A stretch of DNA of 64,000 nucleotides from Burkholderia ubonensis (GTDB taxonomy: Bacteria > Pseudomonadota > Gammaproteobacteria > Burkholderiales > Burkholderiaceae): assembly GCF_902833085.1 (NCBI RefSeq), contig NZ_CADFEB010000013.1, positions 186,001-250,000 on the forward strand. The letters run 5' to 3'. A program made the translations under genes and the position numbers. Below are positions 9,050 through 19,454 of the stretch, in pieces (positions within the stretch are counted from its first letter, which is position 1; each line of letters begins with the position of its first letter). The notes under the pieces are model-generated. The model had not been told where the DNA came from. It saw nothing but the letters and a program-made list of their open reading frames with translations, and searched no databases.

Positions 9050-9391
9050 ATGCCTCAACTGGTGGTGCTGCCTCACGTCGAACTGTGCCCGGAAGGCGCG
9101 GTGATCGACGCGACGCCCGGCAAGAGTATCTGCGACAACCTGCTCGACAACGGCATCGAGATCGAGCACGCATGCGAGAAGTCGTGCGCATGCACGACGT
9201 GCCACGTGGTGATCCGCGAAGGCTTCAACGATCTGGAGCCGTCCGAGGAGGACGAGGACGACCTGCTCGACAAGGCGTGGGGCCTCGAGCCGACGTCGCG
9301 CCTGTCGTGCCAGGCGATCGTGCAGGAAGATTCGGACCTGGTGGTCGAGATTCCGAAGTACTCGATCAACCACGCGAAGGAAAATCACTGA
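9050..9391 (+). CDS. fdx: 2Fe-2S ferredoxin of the ISC system
   Basis: 113-residue adrenodoxin-type ferredoxin that supplies electrons for cluster assembly on IscU. Ligand cysteines are visible in HACEKSCACTTCHV (about residues 42, 48 and 51) and LSCQAI (about 87). The acidic stretch DLEPSEEDEDD between them is family-typical. The start chosen is MPQLVVLPHVELCP, 13 codons inside a slightly longer open frame. It lies 87 bp after hscA. Confidence 0.97.
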   Translation: MPQLVVLPHVELCPEGAVIDATPGKSICDNLLDNGIEIEHACEKSCACTTCHVVIREGFNDLEPSEEDEDDLLDKAWGLEPTSRLSCQAIVQEDSDLVVEIPKYSINHAKENH

Positions 9392-9410
9392 CAGGAACAG
9401 GAGGCAGGCG

Positions 9411-9620
9411 ATGAAGTGGACCGATTCGCGCGAGATCGCGATCGCGCTGGCGGACAAGCATCCGGACATCGATCCGCAGCGGATCAATTTCGTCGACCTG
9501 CGCCAGTGGGTGCTCGAACTCGACGGCTTCGACGATGACCCGAAGCATTCCGGCGAGAAGATTCTCGAAGCGATTCAGGCGCACTGGATCGACGAATCCG
9601 ACTTCGACGAAGAAGACTGA
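9411..9620 (+). CDS. iscX: Fe-S assembly protein IscX
   Basis: 69-residue acidic protein that binds iron and IscS and tunes cluster assembly. It begins MKWTDSREIAIALADKHPD, contains FVDLRQWVLEL, and ends in an Asp/Glu-rich tail (DESDFDEED), all typical of IscX/YfhJ. GGAGG is 8 bases before the ATG. It starts 19 bp after fdx and is the last gene of the isc operon, followed by a terminator. Confidence 0.97.
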   Translation: MKWTDSREIAIALADKHPDIDPQRINFVDLRQWVLELDGFDDDPKHSGEKILEAIQAHWIDESDFDEED

Positions 9621-9660
9621 GCACGGCGGACGCCTGATGGCGCAAGCGGTTCGGGATGAA

Positions 9661-9694
9661 AAAAACGGCTCGTGAGCGATCATGAGCCGTTTTT
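9661..9694 (+). terminator. Rho-independent terminator after iscX
   Basis: AAAAACGGCTC (9,661-9,671) pairs with GAGCCGTTTTT (9,684-9,694) around a 12-base loop, giving an 11-bp stem with an A-run on one side and a T-run on the other. It ends the isc operon on the plus strand. The symmetric A/T flanks also let it stop transcription arriving from the convergent gene at 9,748. Confidence 0.9.
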
Positions 9695-9747
9695 GTTTGC
9701 GGTTCACGCTGCCCGCGCGTGACGCGGGCAGGGGACCGATCGGCCGG

Positions 9748-10491
9748 TTACGCGCCGACCAGCGTACCGTTCTCGATCCGCACGCGCTGGCCCTGGCCGA
9801 ACGGCGGCGGGTTGTGGTACGTGAACGTGCGCGTGGTGCCGTTTTCCATCTGCACTTGCACCTGGTAGTCGGTTTCAGCGCGCACCTGCTTCTCGACCTG
9901 GTTGCCCGCGAGGCCGCCGCCGAGTGCGCCGAGCAGCGTCATCGCGGTGCGGCCGTTGCCGCGCCCGAACTGGTTGCCGAGCAGGCCGCCCGCCGCCGCG
10001 CCGCCGACTGCGCCGATGCCGCTACTCTGGCCCGGCGTGCGCATCTGGTTGATCGCGACGACCGTGCCGCAGGTCTGGCAATAGGACGAAGAAGGCTGCG
10101 AGTAGCCGCCGCCCTGCTGCGCGTACTCAGGCGGACGCGGCGCCGTCGACGTATGGCGGCGATGGTGCGTCGGCGCCGGGCGCGGAGCCGGTTGAGGCTG
10201 GGCCTGGGCGACCTGCGCCTGCTGTTGTTGCGCGGCTTGCTCGGCTGCGATCTGCTGCGCTTGCGCGGCGCGTGCCGCGCTGGCTGCCGCCGCCGTGTCG
10301 ACGGCCGGTTGCGAGGCAATCAATGCTGCCTGCGTCTGGCCGTTCTGCGCGTCGCTGCTGGTGGCCTTCGGGAACAGGCCGGTGACGGCCGCCGTCGCCG
10401 CGAGGCTCGCGATGATGACGGCGCCCGCCGCAGTCGCGACGAGCGGGTGGAGGCGTTGCTTTTGCGGCGTGGTTTGATTCTGGTTGTCCAT
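9748..10491 (-). CDS. Glycine-zipper (2TM) domain membrane protein
   Basis: 247-residue envelope protein of unknown precise role. One transmembrane segment lies at about residues 18-40 (LVATAAGAVIIASLAATAAV). A long Ala/Gln-rich linker (about 55-110, runs such as AAQQQQAQVAQAQ) is probably a flexible or coiled region. A CxxC pair (YCQTCG, about 148) and a glycine-zipper block (about 157-200: GAVGGAAAGGLLGNQFG and LLGALGGGLAGNQ) precede a beta-rich tail. Related glycine-zipper proteins (SlyB-like) sit in the outer membrane; here the anchor looks like an inner-membrane one. Confidence 0.82.
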   Translation of the reverse strand: MDNQNQTTPQKQRLHPLVATAAGAVIIASLAATAAVTGLFPKATSSDAQNGQTQAALIASQPAVDTAAAASAARAAQAQQIAAEQAAQQQQAQVAQAQPQPAPRPAPTHHRRHTSTAPRPPEYAQQGGGYSQPSSSYCQTCGTVVAINQMRTPGQSSGIGAVGGAAAGGLLGNQFGRGNGRTAMTLLGALGGGLAGNQVEKQVRAETDYQVQVQMENGTTRTFTYHNPPPFGQGQRVRIENGTLVGA

Positions 10492-10709
10492 TTTGCTCTC
10501 CTCGCACGCAATCGTGCGTTGTTTTGCAAAAGGAGTGTCGTCCAGGCACAGGACGGCCGCCGTATCAAGTTGTAACGATTCGCTGCCGGAGTTTGCGAAC
10601 GGGCGTGCACCAGACCGGGCAAAAGCCGGCGTGACGCCGAGATAAAAGGGGGAAGGGTCGATTGCCGGCGGACGCCGGCAGGCGGGATTTACGCGCGGTT
10701 ACAAAGCTG

Positions 10710-10739
10710 TCGCCTGCGCGCCGCAGGGCGCGCAGGCGA
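10710..10739 (-). terminator. Strong GC hairpin just after lysS
   Basis: TCGCCTGCGCGCC (10,710-10,722) pairs perfectly with GGCGCGCAGGCGA (10,727-10,739) around a 4-base loop, 6 bases past the lysS stop codon. Only a short T-run (CAGCTTTG) follows on the minus strand, so termination efficiency is uncertain; it may act mainly as a 3'-end stabiliser. A second, smaller inverted repeat (TGCCGGC/GCCGGCA, 10,663-10,680) follows. The rest of the 254-bp gap is the promoter region of the glycine-zipper gene. Confidence 0.6.
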
Positions 10740-10745
10740 AGCGGG

Positions 10746-12272
10746 TCAGTCTTCGCGGCGCAGGTGGGGGAACAGCAGCACGTCGCGGATCGTCGGGCTG
10801 TCGGTCAGCAGCATCACGAGACGGTCGATGCCGATCCCGCAGCCGCCCGTCGGAGGCATCCCGTGTTCGAGCGCGCGGATGTAGTCGGCGTCGAAGAACA
10901 TCGCTTCCTCGTCGCCGGCGTCCTTCTGCTCGACCTGCTTCTTGAAGCGCGCGGCCTGGTCTTCCGGATCGTTCAGCTCGGAGAAGCCGTTCGCGATTTC
11001 GCGGCCGGTCATGAACAGCTCGAAGCGCTCGGTGATGCCCGGCACCGTGTCCGACGCGCGTGCGAGCGGCGACACTTCGACCGGGTAGTCGATGATGTAC
11101 GTCGGCTCCCACAGCTGCGCTTCGGCGGTTTCCTCGAACAGCGCGAGCTGCAGCGCGCCGATGCCCGCGTTCAGGAACGCCGGCTGCGTGACGTCGACGC
11201 CGAGGCGCTTCAGTTCGCTGCGCAGGAACGCGTCGTCCGACAGCTGGCCGTCGGTGTACTGCGGCGCGTACTTCTGGATCGCCTGCGTGATCGTCAGGCG
11301 GTGGAACGGCTTCGCGAGGTCGAGCTCACGGCCCTGGTACTGGATCGTCGCGGTGCCGAGCGCATCGATCGCCGCCTGGCGGATCAGTTGCTCGGTGAAG
11401 TCCATCAGCCAGCGGTAGTCGGTGTACGCGGCGTAGAACTCCATCATCGTGAATTCCGGGTTGTGGCGCGGCGACACGCCTTCGTTCCGGAAATTGCGGT
11501 TGATTTCGAACACGCGCTCGAAGCCGCCGACGATCAGCCGCTTCAGGTACAGCTCCGGCGCGATGCGCAGGAACATCTGCATGTCGAGCGCGTTGTGGTG
11601 CGTGACGAACGGCTTCGCGGCCGCGCCGCCCGGGATCGGGTGCAGCATCGGCGTCTCGACTTCCATGAAGTCGGCCGTGTCCATGAACTTGCGGATCGAT
11701 GCGATCGTCTTGGTGCGCGCACGGAACGTGTCGCGCGTTTCCGGCGTGACGATCAGGTCGACGTAGCGCTGGCGGTAGCGCATTTCCTGGTCGGCGAGAC
11801 CGTGGAACTTGTCCGGCAGCGGGCGCAGCGCCTTCGACAGCAGGCGCAGCTCCTTGCACTGGACCGACAGCTCGCCCTTGTTGGTACGGAACAGCACGCC
11901 GCGTGCGGCGACGATGTCGCCGAGATCCCACTTCTTGAACGCGTCGTAGGTTTCCGCGCCGACGTCGTTCGGCGTCACGAAGAACTGGATCTGGCCCGAA
12001 CCGTCCTGCACCGTCGCGAAGCTCGCCTTGCCCATCACGCGCTTGAGCATCATGCGGCCGGCGACCGCCACCTCGACCGGGTTCGCTTCGAGCGCGGCCT
12101 TGTCCGAGTCGGCGAATTTCGCCTGCAGGTCGGCCGCGTGGTGCGTCGGCTGGAAATCGTTCGGATAGGCGACGCCTTGCTCGCGCAATGCGCGCAGCTT
12201 CTCGCGGCGCTCGGCGATGATCTGGTTTTCGTCCGCCGCGACGGCGGGCTGCGTTTGGGTCGATTCGGTCAT
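10746..12272 (-). CDS. lysS: Lysyl-tRNA synthetase (class II)
   Basis: 508-residue class II aminoacyl-tRNA synthetase charging tRNA-Lys. The N-terminal OB-fold anticodon-binding domain (about residues 60-180, [18 protein letters not shown]) precedes the catalytic core with motif 2 ([20 protein letters not shown]) and motif 3 ([16 protein letters not shown]) near the C-terminus. The start [11 protein letters not shown] is used; an in-frame ATG ten codons earlier is possible. It lies 84 bp after prfB on the same strand, the classic prfB-lysS pair. Confidence 0.97.
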   Translation of the reverse strand: MTESTQTQPAVAADENQIIAERREKLRALREQGVAYPNDFQPTHHAADLQAKFADSDKAALEANPVEVAVAGRMMLKRVMGKASFATVQDGSGQIQFFVTPNDVGAETYDAFKKWDLGDIVAARGVLFRTNKGELSVQCKELRLLSKALRPLPDKFHGLADQEMRYRQRYVDLIVTPETRDTFRARTKTIASIRKFMDTADFMEVETPMLHPIPGGAAAKPFVTHHNALDMQMFLRIAPELYLKRLIVGGFERVFEINRNFRNEGVSPRHNPEFTMMEFYAAYTDYRWLMDFTEQLIRQAAIDALGTATIQYQGRELDLAKPFHRLTITQAIQKYAPQYTDGQLSDDAFLRSELKRLGVDVTQPAFLNAGIGALQLALFEETAEAQLWEPTYIIDYPVEVSPLARASDTVPGITERFELFMTGREIANGFSELNDPEDQAARFKKQVEQKDAGDEEAMFFDADYIRALEHGMPPTGGCGIGIDRLVMLLTDSPTIRDVLLFPHLRRED

Positions 12273-12356
12273 GATGGTCGGAATTCGGGGTGGGTGCGGC
12301 AACGCAAACAGGGGAGGACAAGGGCGGCGCGACCCGGGCAGGCCGCGCCGCGGCGC

Positions 12357-13461
12357 TTACACGCCCTGTTTGAGGCTCGCGCTGATGAAGTCGTCGAGAT
12401 CGCCGTCGAGCACCGCTTTCGTGTTGCTCATTTCGACGTTCGTGCGCAGGTCCTTCACGCGGCTCTGGTCGAGCACGTACGAGCGGATCTGGTGGCCCCA
12501 GCCCACGTCGGTCTTGCTCGATTCGAGCTTGTCCTGCTCGGCCTGGCGCTTGCGCATCTCGGCTTCGTACAGGCGCGACTTCAGCATCGCCATCGCTTCG
12601 GCGCGGTTGCGGTGCTGCGAGCGGTCGTTCTGGCACTGCACGACGATGCCGGTCGGCATGTGCGTGATCCGCACCGCCGAGTCGGTCTTGTTGATGTGCT
12701 GGCCGCCCGCGCCCGATGCGCGGTACGTGTCGATGCGCAGGTCGGCCGGGTTGACCTCGACTTCGATCGAGTCGTCGATTTCCGGATAGACGAACACCGA
12801 CGAGAACGACGTGTGGCGGCCGCCCGACGAGTCGAACGGCGACTTGCGCACGAGGCGGTGGATGCCGGTTTCGGTGCGCAGGAAGCCGTACGCGTATTCG
12901 CCCGACACCTTGATCGTCGCGTTCTTGATGCCCGCGACGTCGCCGTCGGACTCTTCGAGCACTTCGGCCTTGAAGCCCTTGCGCTCGCAGTAGCGCAGGT
13001 ACTGGCGCAGCAGCATCGACGCCCAGTCGCACGCCTCGGTGCCGCCGGCGCCGGCCTGGATGTCGATGAAGCAGTTGTTCGGGTCGGCCGGGTTCGAGAA
13101 CATCCGGCGGAACTCGATGTCGCCGACGCGCGCCTCGAGCTTAGCGGCGTCTTCTTCCGATGCGACGAGGGTGTCTTCGTCGTTTTCCTCGCGGGCCATC
13201 TCGAACAGGTCGAGCGCATCGCGCAGGTCGCTATCGAGCGCCGTCAGCGTCATGACGACGCCTTCGAGCAGCTTCTTTTCGCGGCCGAGCGCCTGGGCGT
13301 TCTTCGAGTCGTTCCAGACGTTCGGGTCCTCGAGTTCCTTGTTGACTTCGGTCAGACGCGCAGCTTTGGCGTCGTAGTCAAAGATACCCCCGAAGCTCGC
13401 CCGCGCGGTTGCGCAGGTCGAGCAGGGAGCTTTCGATCGCGTTGAGACGTTCCGCTTCCAT
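12357..13461 (-). CDS. prfB: Peptide chain release factor 2 (programmed +1 frameshift)
   Basis: RF2 recognises UGA and UAA stop codons. The gene is in two frames: 27 codons from the ATG at 13,461 ([15 protein letters not shown]...ELRGYL) end at an in-frame UGA (13,380-13,378), and the main frame resumes one base later ([12 protein letters not shown]...) to the stop at 12,357, giving a 367-residue protein. The GGQ peptidyl-hydrolysis loop ([15 protein letters not shown]) and the SPF anticodon-like motif (RKSPFDSSG) are present. The frameshift is the normal autoregulation of RF2, not a mutation. It is followed by lysS. Confidence 0.97.
13376..13396 (-). promoter_or_regulatory. RF2 programmed frameshift site
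   Basis: Read on the minus strand, the site is CGG GGG TAT CTT TGA C: a Shine-Dalgarno-like G-run three bases before the CTT slip codon, then the weak stop context UGA-C. This matches the classical RF2 site (Arg-Gly-Tyr-Leu-stop). When RF2 is scarce, the ribosome pauses at UGA and shifts +1 from CUU to UUU, continuing into the long frame. Confidence 0.95.
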
Positions 13462-13606
13462 GATCGTTTCGCTTTTCGTGCTTCGTAAAAAAGCGGAATT
13501 ATAGCCGATCGGGAGGGCCTCCCGGTGACGCCGGCAGGGGGCGCACGCTCGTCCGCGCCCCGCCGGACGAGGCGGCGCGCGGTCCGGGGCGCAGTCAGGC
13601 ACCCAC

Positions 13607-15304
13607 TCAGGCGCCGGCGTGCTCGACGATCAGCTGTACGCGCGTGACGCCGTTCCACGTGTCGGCGACGAGGCGGTACGCGATGAGCGCGCTCGCCGGC
13701 AGCGGCTCCGTGCGGTTGAACCAGATCGCGTTGAAGCGCTGGCGGCCGCGCGCGAGCTGCAGCTTCAGGTGCTTGTCCTTCACGAGGGACTGCGACACGA
13801 CGTCGAATTCGCCCGAGAACAGCGGGGCCGGAAAGCCCTGGCCCCAGACGGCCTCGTCGAGCAGCCCGACGAACTGCGGCGTGAAGTAGGCGTCCTCGAG
13901 CTCGCCGTCGGTCTCGATCACGCGGGCGAGCGCGTCGTCCGACAGCCATTCGCGCGCGACCGCCTCGAACGCGGCCGCGAAGCGCGGCACGTTGGCGGTG
14001 TCGAGCGTGACGCCGGCCGCCATCGCGTGGCCGCCGAACGCGGCGAGCAGGTCCGGCTCGCGCTTCGACACGAGGTCGAGCGCGTCGCGCAGGTGGAAGC
14101 CGGGGATCGACCGCCCGGAACCCTTGACGCGCGCGCCGTGCTCGTCCGCGTGCGCGAACGTGAACGACGGCCGGTGGAATTTTTCCTTCAGGCGTCCGGC
14201 GACGATGCCGATCACGCCCTGGTGCCATTCGGGATTGAAGAGGGTGATCGTGCACGCGTCGGCCGGATCGACGTGCGCGAGATCGGCGAGCGCCTGCTGC
14301 TGCATCCCGGCCTCGATTTCACGGCGTTCGCGGTTCATCGTGTCGAGCTGCTGCGCGAGTTCCCACGCGCGGCCGACGTCGTCGGTGATCAGGCACTCGA
14401 TCCCGAGCGACATGTCCGACAGCCGGCCGGCGGCGTTCAGCCGCGGGCCGAGGCCGAAGCCGAGGTCGAAGCCCGACGCGGTGCGGGCTTCGCGGGCGGC
14501 CGCGCGGAACAGCGCGGCGATGCCCGGCTGCATCCGGCCGTTGCGGATGCGCTGCAGCCCCTGCGCGACCAGCACGCGGTTGTTGCCGTCGAGCCGCACG
14601 ACGTCGGCGACGGTGCCGAGCGCGACGAGGTCGAGCAGGCCGTCGAGGCGCGGTTCGGCCTCCTTGCTGGCGAATGCGCCGCGGCGGCGCAGCTCGGCGC
14701 GCAGCGCGAGCAGCACGTAGAACATCACGCCGACGCCGGCGATGTGCTTGCTCGGGAACGCGCAGCCCGGCTGGTTCGGGTTGACGATCGCGCGCGCGGC
14801 GGGCAGCGCGTCGCCGGGCAGGTGGTGGTCGGTGACCAGCACGTCGATCCCGCGCGCGTTCGCGGCTTCGACGCCCGCGACGCTCGCGATGCCGTTGTCG
14901 ACGGTGATCAGCAGGTCCGGCTTGCGCGCGGCCGCCAGCTCGACGATCTCGGGCGTGAGGCCGTAGCCGTACTCGAAGCGGTTCGGCACCAGATAGTCGA
15001 TCTGCGCGCCGAACATCCGCAGCCCGCGCACTGCGACCGCGCAGGCGGTCGCGCCGTCGCAGTCGTAGTCGGCGACGACGAGCAGGCGCCGCTTGTCGGC
15101 GATCGCGTCGGCGAGCAGCGCGGCCGCGTCGGCGCAGCCTTTCAGTTCGGTAGGCGGCACGAGGCGCGCGAGCGCGGTCTCGATGTCGGACGGGGATTGC
15201 ACGCCGCGCGCGGCATACAGGCGCGCGAGCACCGGGTGCAGGCCGTGGCGCGCGAGCGCTTCGGCGTCGGCGGGCGCGACGGGGCGGGTAACGATGCGGG
15301 TCAT
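13607..15304 (-). CDS. recJ: Single-stranded-DNA-specific exonuclease RecJ
   Basis: 565-residue DHH-family 5'-3' ssDNA exonuclease used in recombination and mismatch repair. Motifs run in order: [12 protein letters not shown] (about residue 76), [11 protein letters not shown] (about 130), VTDHHLPGD, the DHH signature (about 157), and the DHHA1-type [11 protein letters not shown] and [12 protein letters not shown] near 390-420. The length matches E. coli RecJ (577). It lies upstream of prfB on the same strand, with a 145-bp gap. Confidence 0.96.
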   Translation of the reverse strand: MTRIVTRPVAPADAEALARHGLHPVLARLYAARGVQSPSDIETALARLVPPTELKGCADAAALLADAIADKRRLLVVADYDCDGATACAVAVRGLRMFGAQIDYLVPNRFEYGYGLTPEIVELAAARKPDLLITVDNGIASVAGVEAANARGIDVLVTDHHLPGDALPAARAIVNPNQPGCAFPSKHIAGVGVMFYVLLALRAELRRRGAFASKEAEPRLDGLLDLVALGTVADVVRLDGNNRVLVAQGLQRIRNGRMQPGIAALFRAAAREARTASGFDLGFGLGPRLNAAGRLSDMSLGIECLITDDVGRAWELAQQLDTMNRERREIEAGMQQQALADLAHVDPADACTITLFNPEWHQGVIGIVAGRLKEKFHRPSFTFAHADEHGARVKGSGRSIPGFHLRDALDLVSKREPDLLAAFGGHAMAAGVTLDTANVPRFAAAFEAVAREWLSDDALARVIETDGELEDAYFTPQFVGLLDEAVWGQGFPAPLFSGEFDVVSQSLVKDKHLKLQLARGRQRFNAIWFNRTEPLPASALIAYRLVADTWNGVTRVQLIVEHAGA

Positions 15305-15313
15305 GAGGTGGTC

Positions 15314-16378
15314 TTATTCGAACAGGGACGCGAGCGCGCGGCGGCGCCAGAACTTGCGCAGGTCGCCGCGCGTCGCGCGCAGGGTCGCCGAGCCGGTGTC
15401 GCCGCACAGCGTGACGTCGACGCGCGCCAGTTCGCCGCGCTGCAGCGCGGCAAGGGCGGGCGCGAACCAGTCGCGCTCCATCGCGCCGAGCGCGTCGTGC
15501 CAGCTCGCCCAGTCCTGTTCGATGAATGGGGTCGTGAGCGCCGACAGCTCGACGAGCGTCGCGCCGTCGGCGGCGGCGAGCTGGTCGAACGCGGCGGGCG
15601 GCGCGCCGGCGTCGGCCCGGGCCGCGCGCGCGAGGCCGAGCGCCGCGGGCGCAGTGGACAGCACGCGCGCGAACGGCCGGCCGACGGGCTTCAGCGCACC
15701 CTGCGCATGGAACCAGATCGAATTCACGGCGAGCAGGCCGCGCGCCTCGCGCGCTTCGTTGACCGGATGCTGGAACCAGGCCATCTGCACTTCGTTCTGC
15801 AGTTTCATCCAGATCCGCGAGCGTTCGCCGGTATGCGCCTCGTGCGGCAGCCAGATCTCGATGTTGCGGCCGCTCGCGCGCAGCGGCGCGGCGCCGGCCA
15901 GGTGACGGAGCTGTTCGCTCGACAGGTACCAGCGGTGCGGGCTGGGTGCTTCGAGCCGGACCCCGAGCTCCTCGATCAGCGGGCGTGCGACCGCGAGCAG
16001 CGCGGCCGCCTCGCCGTCTTCCAGCTCGAGCGCGGCCGGATCGACGAGCACGAGATGGTCGTGCGCGATCTCGACGTGCACGGGTTCCACGCAGGCCCAT
16101 GCCTGGTCGCCCGGGTCGCCGCCGTCGGCGAGCAGCATGTAGGGCGCGAGCGGTGCCTCGTCGGCGGCATTGCCCTGGGCCGCGCCGAACTGGCGGGCGA
16201 GCCAGCGCTCGTGCGGCAGCGTGCGCTGGAAGTCCTCGCCGGCCACGCGCTCGACGAGGCTCGCGCGCGACAGCAACTTTTCGAGCGCGGGACTGTCCAG
16301 CGTGTGCAGGGACGAGGCCGCATCGGCCGCCGACGGCAGCGCGAACGGTACGAGAAAATGGAGGCGTCGGTCGTGCAT
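15314..16378 (-). CDS. Conserved hypothetical protein next to recJ
   Basis: About 354 residues. I recognise it as a protein conserved beside recJ in Burkholderiales, but not a domain with an assigned activity; relatives are sometimes labelled phosphoglycerate-mutase-like or regulatory, which I cannot confirm. It is soluble, with no signal peptide. Notable blocks are MLLADGGDPGDQAWACVEPV, HRWYLSSEQL and NSIWFHAQGALKP. Two ATGs are possible: 16,390 and 16,378 (MHDRRLHFLVP). A TACAAT -10 (16,394-16,389) overlaps the first, favouring the second. It ends 9 bp before recJ, so the two are likely co-transcribed. Confidence 0.75.
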   Translation of the reverse strand: MHDRRLHFLVPFALPSAADAASSLHTLDSPALEKLLSRASLVERVAGEDFQRTLPHERWLARQFGAAQGNAADEAPLAPYMLLADGGDPGDQAWACVEPVHVEIAHDHLVLVDPAALELEDGEAAALLAVARPLIEELGVRLEAPSPHRWYLSSEQLRHLAGAAPLRASGRNIEIWLPHEAHTGERSRIWMKLQNEVQMAWFQHPVNEAREARGLLAVNSIWFHAQGALKPVGRPFARVLSTAPAALGLARAARADAGAPPAAFDQLAAADGATLVELSALTTPFIEQDWASWHDALGAMERDWFAPALAALQRGELARVDVTLCGDTGSATLRATRGDLRKFWRRRALASLFE

Positions 16379-16526
16379 GATGGTGCGCATTGTATGGCAA
16401 ACTGCGCGCGTGTTCGGGCGGGCCGACGGCCGGCTCGCGTCCGAGGGCCGGTTTCATCCCCGCCCGGGCGGGCGGCGACCGGACGCTCGGGCCGCCCCCA
16501 TGCCGCAACCAGCAGAAAGGATTCGC

Positions 16527-17772
16527 TTGAAACTTCCGTACGAATGGCAGATCGGCTGGCGCTATACGCGCGCCGGCAAACGCACGACCGGCAACGGCTT
16601 CATTTCCTTCATCGCGCTCGTGTCGATGCTCGGCATCGCGCTCGGCGTCGCGGCGCTGATCGTCGTGCTGTCGGTGATGAACGGCTTCCAGAAGGAGGTG
16701 CGCGACCGGATGCTGTCGGTGCTCGCGCACGTCGAGGTGTTCTCGCCGACGGGCCAGATGCCCGACTGGCAGCTGACCGCGCAGGAGGCGCGCCGCAACC
16801 CGTCGGTGACCGGCGCGGCGCCGTACGTCGAGGCGCAGGCGCTGCTCACGCGCCAGGACGCGGTGAGCGGCGTGATGCTGCGCGGCATCGAGCCGTCGCT
16901 CGAGCCGCAGGTGTCGGAAATCGGCAAGGACATGAAGGCGGGCCAGCTCACCGCGCTCGTGCCCGGCCAGTTCGGCATCGTGCTCGGCGATGCGCTCGCC
17001 GGCAATCTCGGCGTGACGGTCGGCGACAAGGTCACGCTGGTCGCGCCCGAAGGCACGATCACGCCGGCCGGAATGCTGCCGCGGCTGAAGCAGTTCACGG
17101 TCGTCGGCGTGTTCGAGTCGGGGCACTACGAATACGACAGCACGCTCGCGATGATCGACATCCGCGACGCCGAGGCGCTGTTCCGCCTGAGCGCGCCGAC
17201 CGGCGTGCGGCTGCGGGTGAAGGACATGCAGAAGGCGCCGGACGTGGCGGTCGAGCTGTCGCATTCGCTGTCCGGCAGCCTGTACATCCGCGACTGGACC
17301 CAGCAGAACAAGACCTGGTTCTCGGCGGTGAAGATCGAAAAGCGGATGATGTTCATCATCCTGACGCTGATCATCGCGGTGGCCGCGTTCAACCTCGTGT
17401 CGTCGCTCGTGATGACGGTGACCAACAAGCAGGCCGACATCGCGATCCTGCGCACGCTCGGCGCGCAGCCGGGCTCGATCATGAAGATCTTCGTCGTGCA
17501 GGGCGTGACGATCGGCTTCTCCGGCACCGCGCTCGGCATCGCGCTCGGCTGCCTGATCGCGTGGAGCATCCCGTGGCTGATCCCGATGATCGAGCATGCG
17601 CTCGGCGTGCAGTTCCTGCCGTCGTCGGTGTACTTCATCAGCGAGCTGCCGTCCGAGCTAGTCGCAAGCGACGTGATCCGGATCGGCGTGATCGCGTTCG
17701 CGCTGTCGGCGGTCGCGACGCTCTACCCGAGCTGGCGCGGCGCGAAGGTCAAGCCGGCGGAGGCGCTGCGCT

Positions 17773-17780
<8 letters not shown>
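16527..17780 (+). CDS. lolC: Lipoprotein-releasing ABC transporter permease (LolC/LolF type)
   Basis: 417-residue inner-membrane permease of the Lol system, which extracts outer-membrane lipoproteins from the inner membrane using LolD's ATP hydrolysis. TM1 lies at about residues 22-48 ([21 protein letters not shown]); a large periplasmic domain follows (about 50-265), then three TM segments (about 270, 320 and 380). The TTG start at 16,527 gives the conserved [18 protein letters not shown] opening with AGAAAGGA 6 bases upstream; an in-frame ATG at 16,500 is less likely. It overlaps lolD by 8 bp. No lolE follows. Confidence 0.93.
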
Positions 17781-18534
<754 letters not shown>

Positions 18535-18608
18535 CATGAACCGTGCTCCCCGCACGCGGCTGCCCGACGGGCGGCGCGGGTGCCGGGAGCGGTCTGGCGA
18601 ACGCTGAC

Positions 18609-19397
18609 ATGTGGATCGATACGCACTGCCATCTCGATGCCGCCGAATTCGATGCCGACCGCGACGCGGTCGCGCAGGCGGCGCGCGACGCGGGCGTGGC
18701 GCGCATCGTGATCCCGAGCATCGGGCGCGACAACTTCGCGACGGTGCGCGAGCTCGCGCATCGCACGCCGGGCGCGGTCTATGCGCTCGGCATCCATCCG
18801 ATGTATACGCCGCATGCGCGCGACGGCGATCTCGACCGGCTGCGCATGGAAATCGAAGCGAGTCTCGACGATCCGCGCTTCGTCGCGATCGGCGAGATCG
18901 GTCTCGACTACTTCGTGCCCGGGCTCGACGAAGACCGGCAGCAGTTCTTCTATCAAGGCCAGCTGAAGCTCGCACGCGAGTTCGACCTGCCGGTGCTCTG
19001 CCACGTGCGCAAGTCGCAGGATCGCGTGCTCGCCGGGCTGCGCCGCTTCGGCGTGCGGCGCGGCATCGCGCACGCGTTCAACGGCAGTTTCCAGCAGGCC
19101 GACGCGTATCTCGCGCAGGGCCTGCATCTCGGCTTCGGCGGCAACGTCACGTTCACGCGCGCGTTGCAGATCCGGCGGCTCGCGACGCAGTTGCCGGTCG
19201 ATGCGCTCGTCGTCGAAACGGATGCGCCCGATATCGCGCCCGAGTGGGCGTACCGATCCCGCAACACGCCGGACCAGGTGCCGCGCATCGGCGACGTGCT
19301 CGCCGAACTGCGCGGCATCGACGCGGCCGAGCTTGCCCTATGCACTTCGGCTAACGCGCGTGCCGCGTTGCCCCGGCTCGCGCTTTCGTCCGCATAA
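18609..19397 (+). CDS. TatD-family metal-dependent DNase
   Basis: 262-residue TatD-family hydrolase with a TIM-barrel fold. The metal-binding HxH is in MWIDTHCHLDAAEFD (residues 6-8). Later ligands are visible in AIGEIGLDYF (about 98), VLCHVRKSQ (about 133), GIAHAFNGS (about 157) and VVETDAPDIAP (about 205). Family members are 3'-5' DNA/RNA exonucleases involved in repair and oxidative stress; the exact paralogue (TatD, YcfH or YjjV type) is not assigned. The start is the conserved MWIDTHCH; the upstream open stretch is non-coding. Confidence 0.92.
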   Translation: MWIDTHCHLDAAEFDADRDAVAQAARDAGVARIVIPSIGRDNFATVRELAHRTPGAVYALGIHPMYTPHARDGDLDRLRMEIEASLDDPRFVAIGEIGLDYFVPGLDEDRQQFFYQGQLKLAREFDLPVLCHVRKSQDRVLAGLRRFGVRRGIAHAFNGSFQQADAYLAQGLHLGFGGNVTFTRALQIRRLATQLPVDALVVETDAPDIAPEWAYRSRNTPDQVPRIGDVLAELRGIDAAELALCTSANARAALPRLALSSA

Positions 19398-19454
19398 TCG
19401 TTTCCCGAAGGCGCCCGATTCTCGGCGGCGTCGCCGGGTCGGCGAGGAGGCGGC

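Noticed and set aside
10662-13445. Very long plus-strand open frame (over 900 codons) antisense to lysS and prfB
   Set aside because: High-GC codon bias on the true strand leaves antisense frames open. The translation is Arg/His/Ala/Val-rich without domains, while the opposite strand encodes clear LysS and RF2.
13378-13461. prfB as a pseudogene because of the early in-frame stop
   Set aside because: The stop is the conserved programmed frameshift site of RF2.
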